DNA of 10,920 nucleotides from Pavlovales sp. CCMP2436 (Eukaryota; Haptophyta; Pavlovophyceae; Pavlovales): NCBI GenBank assembly GCA_026770615.1, contig MU631477.1:171156-182075 (forward strand), in the 5' to 3' direction. The translations under genes were made by a program, and so were the position numbers. Within the stretch, counting starts at the first letter, position 1. Each line of letters begins with the position of its first letter. A model generated the notes under the pieces. The model was not told the DNA's origin, made no database searches, and saw only the letters and a list, made by a program, of their open reading frames with translations. This document shows, one piece after another, positions 1 through 6,042 of the stretch.

Positions 1-164
1 CAACGAGTGAACGAATCCCGAAACGGCAGCGCGCCCTGTCAAAGCAACTAATGGGGGGGAAGGGGGGGAGGGGGGGGGCTGTGTGTCAAGACGGCAGTTA
101 TGATATTCTGATAATAACAGGGCTGCACTCCAAAAATAAAACGTGGGCGGGGGGGGTTGGGTGG
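1..164. other. Gene-free G-rich leader
   Basis: No coding region is supported. The stretch contains several G-runs (around 54-79 and 149-156) on the plus strand. The short open frames here pass through homopolymers and show no recognisable domain. It merges into the first copy of the four-copy repeat at 165. Confidence 0.5.
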
Positions 165-366
165 AATTACCAAAAGAGGCCTCGCCGGTTGGCAGTTGGA
201 GTGCCTCTGGCACACTCGCACTCAGCACAGACTCAATCCCCCCCCCCCACACCCCCATGAAATAAAATGGGAATTGGAAGTGACGAACGGGGCCTCGCCG
301 GAGGGCTGTCGGGGCGCTTCTGGCACACTCGCACACGGCCTTCTTTATTTTTACCCCCCTCCCCAA

Positions 367-398
367 AGGAAAAGAAAGGAAAAGAAAGGAAAAGAAAG
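367..398 (+). repeat. Purine 10-mer microrepeat
   Basis: About three tandem copies of GGAAAAGAAA form a pure-purine linker between the second and third units of the four-copy repeat. Confidence 0.75.
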
Positions 399-505
399 GG
401 AAAAAATTGAGTAAAAATAAAATTACCGAACGGGGCCTCGCCGGAGGACACTCGGAGTGCCTCTGGCACACTCGCACACGGCCTTTTTTTTGTAACCCCC
501 CCCTC

Positions 506-506
<1 letters not shown>

Positions 507-536
<30 letters not shown>
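507..536 (+). repeat. C30 homopolymer
   Basis: An uninterrupted run of 30 C, preceded by a second C-rich run at 496-503. It is the linker between units three and four of the four-copy repeat. The length may be unreliable because such runs are prone to sequencing and assembly error. The complementary G strand could form quadruplexes. Confidence 0.85.
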
Positions 537-541
<5 letters not shown>

Positions 542-810
542 AAATAAAAGGCAAAAAAGGGAAAGAAATACAATACAAAGAAAATTACCGAATGGGGTCT
601 CGCCGTTGGGCAGTCGGAGTGCCTTTGGCACACTCGCACTCAGCACAGGTCCGCACGCTAGCACGGTGGGTACTGGCACCTGCGTTGTTATTCAAATAAT
701 GATCATTAATAACATATTAACGAAGGGGGGGGTTCTGGCTGGCGGTGTGACAAATCATCAAGCTAATGTTAGCGCTCCGACACAGGCTCCGACGCGTTTT
801 GCCGAAGTGA

Positions 811-891
811 TATATACGCGGCTCAGCATGGTTTATAAGGTGATGTTTACTCACAGACTTGGTCGACGTCAGACATCAGTCCTGGCAGCAG
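811..891 (-). repeat. Dispersed repeat, copy 1 (fragment)
   Basis: Shares its sequence with 8007-8098. Common blocks on plus are GCGGCTCAGCATGGTT, CTTGGTCGACGTCAGAC and AGTCCTGGCAGCAG. Read on minus, both encode a segment beginning LLPGL.SDVDQ and ending NHAEP. In this copy a deletion of roughly ten bases shifts the frame between those two blocks, and a stop follows DVDQVCE. In the other copy this segment precedes the 'VEF...DEKMA' part of the repeat, which is absent here. It is probably a truncated 3' fragment of a mobile element. Confidence 0.6.
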
Positions 892-911
892 TGATGATCA
901 GTATTAATTAA

Positions 912-1082
912 AATAGGATTATGGGGGGTGCGGGGGGATGAGGAAGGGGGGGGGGCGTCGGTTTTTAGTTTTTTTGTTTTTTTAGTACGGTGGGCGTCGG
1001 TTGGCTATATTCTACGAATGGTAACGGTACGAGGGGGGGGGAGGGAGTCTCACGTTTTGCGTTTTGCGTTTTGCGACCTCGA
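912..1082. other. G/T-rich stretch without a gene
   Basis: Contains long G-runs (about 921-955 and 1033-1041) and T-runs (961-982), with no supported gene. At 1054-1074 the heptamer GTTTTGC is repeated three times exactly. Confidence 0.5.
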
Positions 1083-1380
1083 GAGTCCAGCCGAAGCCTC
1101 CTGCATCGAGGGCTGCAGTAACGCCACAGCTTAGCAACGCCTGCTCATTGTGCGGATTAATGATTAACATGAAGCGGAGAAAAGAATAATATTAAGATTA
1201 ATGTTGTTCATAGCAGGGAGTCAGCCAAAGCCTCCTGCATCGAGTACGGCAGTAACGCCACATCTGAGCAGTGCCTGCTCATTGCGGGGGGGGGGGGGGG
1301 GAGGGGGAGGAGGGGGGGGTCCAGCTGAAGCCTCCTTTATCGGGTAGGGCAGTGACGTCACAGTTGAGCAACGCCTGGTA
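1083..1380 (+). repeat. Three-copy ~65-bp repeat
   Basis: Units lie at about 1083-1150, 1218-1284 and 1319-1380. All share AGCC.AAGCCTCCTGCATCG or a close variant, then GGCAGTAACGCCACA, GAGCAACGCCTG and (in the first two) CTCATTG. Linkers differ: an AT-rich 67-bp spacer after the first unit and a G16 purine tract (1286-1319) after the second. The third unit runs straight into the 52-bp satellite. No coding function is apparent. Confidence 0.75.
1286..1319 (+). repeat. G16 and purine tract
   Basis: A run of 16 G (1286-1301) followed by A-interrupted G-runs. It separates copies two and three of the ~65-bp repeat and could form a quadruplex on plus. Confidence 0.8.
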
Positions 1381-1711
1381 ATATTATTACATAGTTATCG
1401 TTATCGTACAATATTATTATCGTTCTCTTGCAATATTATTAGATAGTTATCGTTATCGTACAATATTATTATCGTTCTCTTGCAATATTATTATATAGTT
1501 ATCGTTATCGTACAATATTATTATCGTTCTCTTGCAATATTATTATATAGTTATCGTTATCGTACAATATTATTATCGTTCTCTTGTAATATTATTATAT
1601 AGTTATCGTTATCGTACAATATCATTATCGTTCTCTTGCAATATTATTATATAGTTATCGTTATCGTACAATATTATTATCGTTCTCTTGTAATATTATT
1701 ATCGTTATCTC
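1380..1711 (+). repeat. 52-bp AT-rich satellite, about 6.4 copies
   Basis: Six full 52-bp units start at 1380, 1432, 1484, 1536, 1588 and 1640, followed by a partial unit from 1692. Each unit has two halves that both begin AATATTATTA: a 30-bp half ending GTTATCGTTATCGTAC and a 22-bp half ending TCGTTCTCTTGC. Units differ only by single substitutions, for example TTAC, TTAG or TTAT at the start and TTGC or TTGT at the end. The higher-order structure implies an older half-unit duplication followed by recent amplification. No gene is present. An AT-rich array could serve as an easily unwound or attachment region, but nothing here shows that. Confidence 0.92.
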
Positions 1712-1781
1712 TACAATCTTGAATAATATGGTGATTGTTAGAGTGGCTTTAGTACGCTTGTCAGTGTTTGTGAGATACAGC

Positions 1782-1899
1782 TGTTGGAATTGACAATCGG
1801 GCCTTTATCTTTTCGATTCAGATGGAAAAGGACGGTCAGCGCTGACTGTCCTTTTCCATCTGAATCGGAAAGATAAAGGCCCGATTGTCAATTCCAACA
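1782..1899. mobile_element. 118-bp palindromic fold-back element with 5-bp direct repeats
   Basis: Two 59-bp arms meet without a spacer at 1840/1841 (AGC|GCT). Of the 59 pairs, 57 are Watson-Crick. The two exceptions (1813-1868 and 1834-1847) are both G-T, so RNA from the plus strand would be fully paired with two G-U wobbles. The ends are TGTTGG and CCAACA. The sequence ACAGC flanks it exactly on both sides (1777-1781 and 1900-1904), as expected for a target-site duplication. TG...CA ends with a 5-bp duplication are typical of integrase-type insertion (LTR elements), and some DDE transposons such as Transib also make 5-bp duplications. It is too short to encode a protein, so it would be a non-autonomous derivative. 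The alternative is a palindrome formed by replication error, with the flanking repeat present by chance. Confidence 0.7.
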
Positions 1900-1904
1900 A
1901 CAGC

Positions 1905-2302
1905 CAGATGATCCACATCGGCGAGCCAAGACGCTGTCCGATAGAGAAAGGAAAGGATTTCTGATTAGGACGTCTGTCTCCGAAAACGGTCTCCAGTCCG
2001 GGAATCCAGGATCACTCCCCGAGCACACAGATACCGCCGCCCCCGGAACTGATTTTTCTTCTGTTTCGCAATAAATTGCTCGGGTAGCTTTCGAAAAGCT
2101 CGAGCTCCCCTCCGCCATCGCTGATTTGGTAATTAGCCATAGCCCCCGCTAATAAATAAAGGCCGGTTCTCAATCGGACGGGCCAAGACTCACAGCGTCT
2201 CCGCTCTTTGCCAATCGGGCCAAGAATTAAATAATTGACTTTTACCCTTGTTTAGGGAAAACGTATTTGCTCCTGCAATACTCGGGATGTTTTGATCCAA
2301 GT
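1905..2302. other. Gene-free stretch with CAATCGGGCC motifs
   Basis: No coding region is supported. The 10-mer CAATCGGGCC, present in the palindrome arm at 1794-1803, occurs again at 2212-2221. A version with an ACG insertion (CAATCGGACGGGCC) lies at 2171-2184, and GGCCAAG follows in both of these. This may be a relic of sequence related to the palindromic element. Confidence 0.4.
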
Positions 2303-2403
2303 AGAACTTTGAAGATACTTCTAGGCGCAGAATTGAGCGGGGAACAACTTTGGCCATGTGGCTCGAGGCCTGATTCTAACAAAAAGTTCAAGAAAACGGC
2401 CTT
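2303..2403 (+). repeat. Dispersed repeat, copy 2
   Basis: A diverged copy of the repeat also found at 7590-7692 (plus) and 7904-8005 (minus). In the same reading frame the three copies align without gaps: TLKILLGAELSGEQL here, against NLKNSLDVEFEGEQF and TLESSIYVEFDREHL. All then carry a conserved PDS, which reads SRPDS here and LRPDS or PLPDS elsewhere. The frame here remains open a little further, to FELNI and a stop. Gap-free preservation suggests former coding sequence, probably from a mobile element, although recent common ancestry at DNA level would look similar. Confidence 0.55.
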
Positions 2404-2720
2404 CGAATTGAACATTTGAACGTTGTTGTGCGAGTACAAATGTGTAACAACTCGTGACAGCAGACTAATTCGAATCCGGACTGGGCCGATTTCGGGGCAA
2501 CTGCCAAACAAAGGCCCGACTAAGGACAAATGGCTGAATCGTCCGAGGCACCTAACAACCCCATCATATCTCCTATTGAGATGCCTGGAGTCTAGCCTAA
2601 TAGGATTAGCGAATTAGCTGTTGTTGGGAGGGGATCCAGCGAGGGCAAGCTGCTTTGGGCTACACGATTTTTTTAATAATGATTCTTTTTACGTTTCCGA
2701 CTTGTAGCCCGAAGGCGTTC
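2404..2720. other. Stretch without a gene, with an inverted repeat
   Basis: I see no supported gene. At 2653-2664 and 2703-2714 there is a 12-bp inverted repeat (CTTTGGGCTACA and TGTAGCCCGAAG, one mismatch) around a 38-nt AT-rich loop. It lies where the amidohydrolase gene fragment on the minus strand fades out. Confidence 0.4.
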
Positions 2721-2870
2721 GGTCATGACATGGGTGAGTCAACGCATCGGTTGTCTCATGCGCTATCTTACTCCCCGCGTCGGAGATGACGCGAACCTTA
2801 CTCGTCGTCGCATAAGGGCTAGGGCCGGGCTAGGTTGGCAGGTTGGATCTAAGCCAGGGCAAGTGGTCAC

Positions 2871-3402
2871 CTGGTGTGTTCCGTCAACTGATGTTTTCAG
2901 CCGCTCGATCGCAGCCGCGAATGGGAGCAAGTCGCACACGTCGAGAAGGTGCGGGTGGGCTGTGGGAGTGGGTGGGTGGAGGGAGGGGTGTGTGTGTGTG
3001 TGTGTGCGTGTGTGGGGTTGGGGGGAGGGGCTAGGGGGGGGTAGCTCTATGGCCTGGGCGTTTTACAGATCAGGGCCAGGCACGCACTGTCGACCCAGCC
3101 ACTCTGCGAGTAGTGCACGTTCACGTCGCACAGGCCCGCCGTTACAAAGTACCCGCCTAGATCAACAACACGCGCGCCCTCGGGTACGGGTACCTCGCCC
3201 CTGTGACCCACCCTGCGACACAGAAGGGATGCGCGGTGGGGGGGATGAGGTACTCGGCAGATTGTTGAGACGATCGGGCGCCAGTGTGTGCCAACGTCCG
3301 ATATGTGTGCCAACGTGCTGTGCACACTATTGGACACCCTGCGCGCGCTTGCTACCTCTCAATCGTGCACCCGCGCAGGTGGATGGTCGCGTTGCGGAGC
3401 AT
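2871..3402 (-). CDS. Amidohydrolase, 5' part only, three exons
   Basis: This resembles the N-terminal region of metal-dependent amidohydrolases (imidazolonepropionase/YtcJ-like), which hydrolyse C-N bonds in cyclic or amide substrates. Exon 1 is 3402-3356 and starts MLRNATIHLRG; the same frame is open upstream to an ATG at 3543. Intron 1 (3355-3213) has donor AG|GTAGCA and acceptor TCGCAG. Exon 2 (3212-3088) encodes VPVPEGARVVDLGG, then FVTAGL and DVNVHYSQSGWV. Intron 2 (3087-2960) has donor A|GTGCGT and acceptor CCCACAG. Exon 3 (2959-2871) encodes LLDVCDLLPFAAAIERL, followed by a possible donor CAG|GTGACC. Both joins keep the frame and place motifs in family order. The barrel and remaining metal ligands are missing: no further exon is recognisable down to 2720. 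The usual HxH metal motif after GL.D reads NVH, so the first ligand is replaced. It is probably a truncated gene or pseudogene, and the substrate is unknown. Confidence 0.7.
2988..3013 (+). repeat. GT microsatellite
   Basis: A (GT)n run with one GC interruption, followed by G-runs to about 3040. It lies inside intron 2 of the minus-strand amidohydrolase, where it gives a CA/C-rich tract upstream of the acceptor. Confidence 0.8.
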
Positions 3403-3585
3403 CCGAAGCTCCCGGCCGCAGAGGACCGTGGCGCCCATTAGGAACGTGTCGCCGTCTGCCGTGTCGCCGTTTGCCATTCTCAGGCCGCTATCGTCCGCTC
3501 CGCGCCGCCATGCTGATTTTGACGAATTCAAATTGTCTCCCATTTTCCCGGTGGACGAACCCCCAGCTCGCCATACTACGAGTAC

Positions 3586-3606
3586 GGGGGGGGGAGGGGG
3601 GGGGGG
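3586..3606 (+). repeat. G-run
   Basis: Twenty G with a single A at 3595. It separates the 5' flank of the amidohydrolase fragment from the tail of the first OTU-element copy. Confidence 0.8.
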
Positions 3607-3619
3607 TAGGTATTTTAAG

Positions 3620-3648
3620 TGAATAAATGCAGAATCGGCATTTATTCA
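3620..3648. repeat. Perfect 11-bp stem hairpin
   Basis: TGAATAAATGC (3620-3630) and GCATTTATTCA (3638-3648) pair perfectly around a 7-nt loop. It lies just beyond the 3' tail of the minus-strand OTU element copy and could be part of its terminus or a separate small fold-back. Confidence 0.6.
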
Positions 3649-3672
3649 TTTCTCTTATTCATATAAAATTAG

Positions 3673-3807
3673 AATGACGTGCGCTGTGTGCGCAGCTCGC
3701 CGAACAGGCCCCTTTTTACGGGGGCGGCTGCTATCTCCTTCTCCCGGCCACGATTCCCAACGAAGGGTCTCTAGCCGGCCGGACAGGGTGACTCAATAAT
3801 CCTCCTC
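3673..3807 (-). repeat. 3' tail of OTU-element copy A
   Basis: Shared with 5091-5215. Conserved blocks on plus are AATGACGTGCGC, GCGCAGCTCGCC and GTGACT.AATAATCCTCC. The first two form a stem, TGCGC (3680-3684) with GCGCA (3690-3694), around loop TGTGT. The second copy has the same stem with loop TAAT. The middle part (3700-3780) is more diverged than the ends. On minus, the tail follows the stop codon of the OTU-like reading frame, so it is a 3' untranslated region. Confidence 0.65.
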
Positions 3808-4239
3808 TTAACTGAATAAACTTCCTTTCCTCAACAATAAACTATACATCATATGTCTGTTGGTTGTGTGTGCGAGCTTGGGTTCCTCGAAAGTGAGTGT
3901 GATGTCGCTGTGTATGAATCGAATCGGTATTTGTTCTGTGCCTGCCATTCTGGGTGAGCGCATTAGTGTGGATATGGTGTGTGCTGGCTGTTTGCGTGGT
4001 TTCCCGCCTTTTGTGTTTCCGGTTCTTGGTGCTTCTTGTGTCCATGGGCAGCCTCCTGTGAGTGGTACTGGGGCTTCTATGATCGTTGATGCGCCGTTGG
4101 TGGGTGTCCAGGGTGGGCCTGCGCGGTAGAATTCCAGGGTTCGGTGGACTTTCTTTTCGTCGGCGTGGTGCGTGGCTACTGCTATGTTGACGCGGAGGAT
4201 GGTGGCTATGCTATGAATCATGTTGTTGTTTATCCAGTG
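3808..4239 (-). pseudogene. OTU-type cysteine protease-like domain, element copy A
   Basis: Minus-strand remnant of a mobile-element protein also present at 5237-5818. It keeps WINNNMIHSIATI followed by IAVATH. This resembles the OTU segment in which a tryptophan-glycine region leads into a helix (.L.ALA) and a strand. Downstream is PIRFIHSDI, matching PIRVMYSNI in the other copy. OTU enzymes cleave ubiquitin-type conjugates, and OTU domains are known in some eukaryotic transposons. A one-base indel just after this strand shifts the frame. HFRGTQ therefore lies in another frame (about 3890), while copy B reads HYRGTK at the expected catalytic His. The N-terminal half with the catalytic Cys is absent: homology stops near 4239. 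The frame ends at 3808 and runs into the conserved tail. The OTU assignment is my inference from the motif pattern. Confidence 0.55.
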
Positions 4240-4447
4240 ATGAGGATCCTACGGACCTGGGGCTCGTGAACAGGTTTTTGAGCAGCTACAGGTTTGTGAG
4301 TAGGTTCCAAGCTGTTGGTCTGGTGAGCTGCGGGATGAGGGGCTGCGGGGTGAAGGGCGAGCGGGGTAGCCTCGACTCAGTTTTTTGTTTGTTAAAAGTT
4401 TTAAAGTTTTTTTTTAAAAAAAAATCGTCGGTTGACAGTTACTACGG
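4240..4447. other. Upstream flank of copy A, no gene
   Basis: I see no supported gene. It contains two near-copies of CAGGTTT.TGAG.AG (about 4270-4304) and a perfect T9A9 palindrome at 4407-4424. Confidence 0.4.
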
Positions 4448-4850
4448 TTGTCAGTTACTTTCTCAAAAGCCCTTCATCAACGCGCCGCTGCCGACGAGCT
4501 GGTCAAGCTGCCCGTCGAGCTGGCTCTCGAGCTGCCCGTAGAGCTGTCCGTCGTCGAGCTGCACGTCGAGCCGCGCATCGTGGTGCGCATGGCGTCGCTC
4601 GAGCCGCTTCGTCAAGCTGCCACGAGCTGCGGCCTGCGCGCCGTCGCTCGAGCTGCTTCATCTTCCCGCTGTCGAGCCCTGCGTCGAGCTGTGCGTGGCG
4701 GCGCTGGCCAACCTTCTCGTCGAGCTGCTCGTCGCCGAGCCGCATATCGAGCCGCCCATTGCTCGAGCTGTGCGCATGGCGTCGCTCGAGCCGCCGCTTC
4801 GTCTGCCCGTAGCGCTTCGTCGAGCTGCGCGTGGCGGCGCTGGCGGGGCA
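4448..4850. repeat. CGAGCTG-rich degenerate minisatellite
   Basis: More than twenty occurrences of TCGAGCTG, TCGAGCCG or close variants at irregular short spacing. Longer duplications are embedded: GTGCGCATGGCGTCGCTCGA at 4582 and 4771, and TGCGTGGCGGCGCTGG or CGCGTGGCGGCGCTGG near 4691 and 4827. Several frames are open on both strands: VEL-type repeats on plus, QLDE-type or Arg/Ala-rich on minus. That is expected for a stop-poor GC repeat, so I do not assign a protein. It could be a degenerate repeat domain of an element protein on minus, upstream of OTU copy A. Confidence 0.65.
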
Positions 4851-5090
4851 CGGGATGGCGGGTTGCGGGTGGAAGAGGGCGTGCGAAAACTGCGCCCTGC
4901 CCGCCCGCCCCTCTTCAGGCCTCGCGGGGCTGTGTGCGATACCCGCGTCCTTCACGGCTCGAGTTTGGTGCTGAGAGGGTTTGACTTTGCGAATCCGCGA
5001 AGAGGTTTTTTTTTATCAGCTTGTTTTAAAAGTCTTAAAATTTGTTTATAGGAGCGCGCGCGCGCGCCGACAAATAAACATTAACATTAA
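4851..5090. other. Spacer between minisatellite and OTU tail B
   Basis: I see no supported gene. At about 5007-5046 an AT-rich block (T-run, then TTGTTTTAAAAGT.TTAAAA) resembles 4381-4406, so the two flanks of the minisatellite may share a short repeat. A (GC)7 alternating run lies at 5054-5067. Confidence 0.4.
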
Positions 5091-5215
5091 AATGACGTGC
5101 GCTAATGCGCAGCTCGCCTAACCGCCGGCGGCGGTAATCTCCATCCCCTGGTCTAGTCCCAGGCGGCGAGGTGACTGAATAATCCTCCAATTATCTTAAT
5201 AAAACGCTCTCCTCA
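5091..5215 (-). repeat. 3' tail of OTU-element copy B
   Basis: Partner of 3673-3807. The stem TGCGC (5098-5102) with GCGCA (5107-5111) is conserved while the loop is TAAT. GTGACTGAATAATCCTCC at about 5171-5188 matches copy A except for one base. The short TTAACATTAAAATG repeats at its outer end resemble the simple tails of target-primed retroelements. Confidence 0.65.
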
Positions 5216-5233
5216 TTTTTTTTTTTTTTTTTT
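5216..5233 (+). repeat. T18 run
   Basis: Eighteen T on plus, A18 in the sense of the minus-strand element. It lies between the OTU-like coding part and the conserved tail. Copy A lacks it, so it arose or was inserted in copy B after the two diverged. Confidence 0.85.
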
Positions 5234-5236
5234 AAT

Positions 5237-5818
5237 CTAAGGTGGTTGCGGCTGTTGGCCTGGGATAAGTGGTTTGGTTCCTCTGTAGTGTGAGCCGATG
5301 TTGCTGTACATCACGCGAATGGGCGTGGGTCCGAGGTCTGTTTGTCTGGATGTGTTTATCAGTGTGACTAGTGAATGATGTCGGAGCCTGCGTGCCCCTG
5401 GTCTTGATGCTGCTGGTGGCGCCCATTGGACGCTTTTAAGTTGTTTTGGTAGTGGGTGGGCTGGGTAAGGTAAGTTGGGGTCTGGGCCTGCCATATGAAT
5501 AAATAAGGTTGAGGGTCACGTCTATTCCCACTTGCTTGTGAGTGGCTATTGCTATGTCTATCCGTGGGATGGTTGCTATGCTGTAGAACATGTTGTTGTG
5601 TATCCAACCGCCTTCCTTTGCCTGGTATGCCATCAACCACATGGGAGCGGTGCTGTTGCCACAGGGATCTGTTGAGTCTTCTTCGGGCCGTCTGAGGTCC
5701 ATCCAAGTGGTCCTGGACGTTTGCGGGTAGCGCCCGGGCGTGGGCTATGGCTCGTTCGCGGAGGTTCACTGCTGCTTGTTTGTAACTTGCACCGCTACCG
5801 GGTCCAAGCTGGGTACCA
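5237..5818 (-). pseudogene. OTU-type cysteine protease-like domain, element copy B
   Basis: The longer of two copies, broken into three minus-strand frames. The first frame (about 5818-5700) gives YKQAAVNLRERAIAHARA, like the OTU helix following the catalytic Cys (h..LR......). The second (5702-5436) gives MWLMAYQAKEGGWIHNN, then MFYSIATI and IAIATH, like the central W-G-G and helix region. The third (5494-5237) gives TPIRVMYSNIGSHYRGTKPL, like the last strand and the catalytic His-aromatic pair. The order and spacing fit an OTU fold. The Cys-bearing segment is absent, because the copy ends near the TAG and hairpin at 5820-5839. At least two frameshifts make it non-functional. The role in the element is unknown, and the RT part of this element is not seen here. 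The OTU call is inference. Confidence 0.55.
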
Positions 5819-5839
5819 GAGAAAACGAAGTTTTCTTAG

Positions 5840-6042
5840 GTTCATCAGGATGGCCTCCGCCCCCTCCGCCGCAACACCACACACGTCGACCCCTACGGCG
5901 ACACGCTCGCTGCAGCCACCAATTTCCAGGGCGGCCATTTCGCCAAGCTCCAGCACGACCCCGTCGTCAGAGCGGTCGCGCGCTTCGCGACCATGTATGG
6001 CTGCACCCAAACAAACCCAGGCGGAGAACTCAGAGATTTTCG
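5840..6042 (+). pseudogene. Reverse-transcriptase C-terminal zinc-knuckle remnant
   Basis: In the frame opening after TAG (5837-5839) the plus strand reads HVDPYGDTLAAATNF, then GGHFAKLQHDPVVRAVARF. This matches the segment after the polymerase domain of many non-LTR-like retroelement proteins (C...DP.GDHAL.C....G....RHD.V...L). The expected metal ligands are mostly lost: His after GD reads Thr, and the Cys positions read Ala or Thr. No polymerase domain precedes it; OTU copy B abuts on the opposite strand. The same kind of protein continues with the nuclease-like module at 6311, after stops in 6043-6310, so the two may be parts of one decayed element. The ATG-initiated frames in this interval are shadows. 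Confidence 0.5.

Larger units (their letters stand above)
165..648 (+). repeat. Four-copy diverged tandem repeat
   Basis: Four related units lie at about 165-230, 281-342, 421-488 and 583-648. Each carries GGCCTCGCCGG (GGTCTCGCCG in the last), then GAGTGCC or a variant, then GGCACACTCGCAC. Anchored on the GGCCTCGCCG core, the spacings are 113, 143 and 162 bp. They differ because the linkers are unstable: C-runs, a GAAAA-type purine repeat and T-runs. GAGTGCC and GGCACACTC within a unit can form an imperfect hairpin. The minus strand is open for about 148 codons across the array, but that frame translates homopolymers and repeats, so I do not call a protein. Confidence 0.75.

Noticed and set aside
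233..679. 148-codon open frame on minus
   Set aside because: It translates C-runs as poly-Gly and repeat units as repeated peptides; it is explained by the DNA repeat array, with no domain.
1083..1380. tRNA or tRNA-derived SINE head
   Set aside because: I could not place A-box and B-box sequences at proper spacing or fold a cloverleaf.
1380..1711. CRISPR-like array of regular repeats
   Set aside because: The units are contiguous 52-bp satellites without unique spacers, in a eukaryotic context.
2653..2714. Terminator or small transposon from the 12-bp inverted repeat
   Set aside because: The loop is long and unpaired, there are no flanking direct repeats and no upstream gene that would need it.
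2725..3441. 238-codon plus-strand frame
   Set aside because: It lies antisense to the amidohydrolase exons and passes through the GT and G-runs; the minus strand carries the recognisable motifs and splice sites.
4448..4984. Long plus and minus ORFs in the CGAGCTG region
   Set aside because: Several frames are open because the GC repeat lacks stop codons; Arg/Ala-rich translations show no domain.
5054..5067. (GC)7 run as a Z-DNA regulatory element
   Set aside because: A short alternating run in GC-rich DNA with no associated gene; not enough to claim a function.
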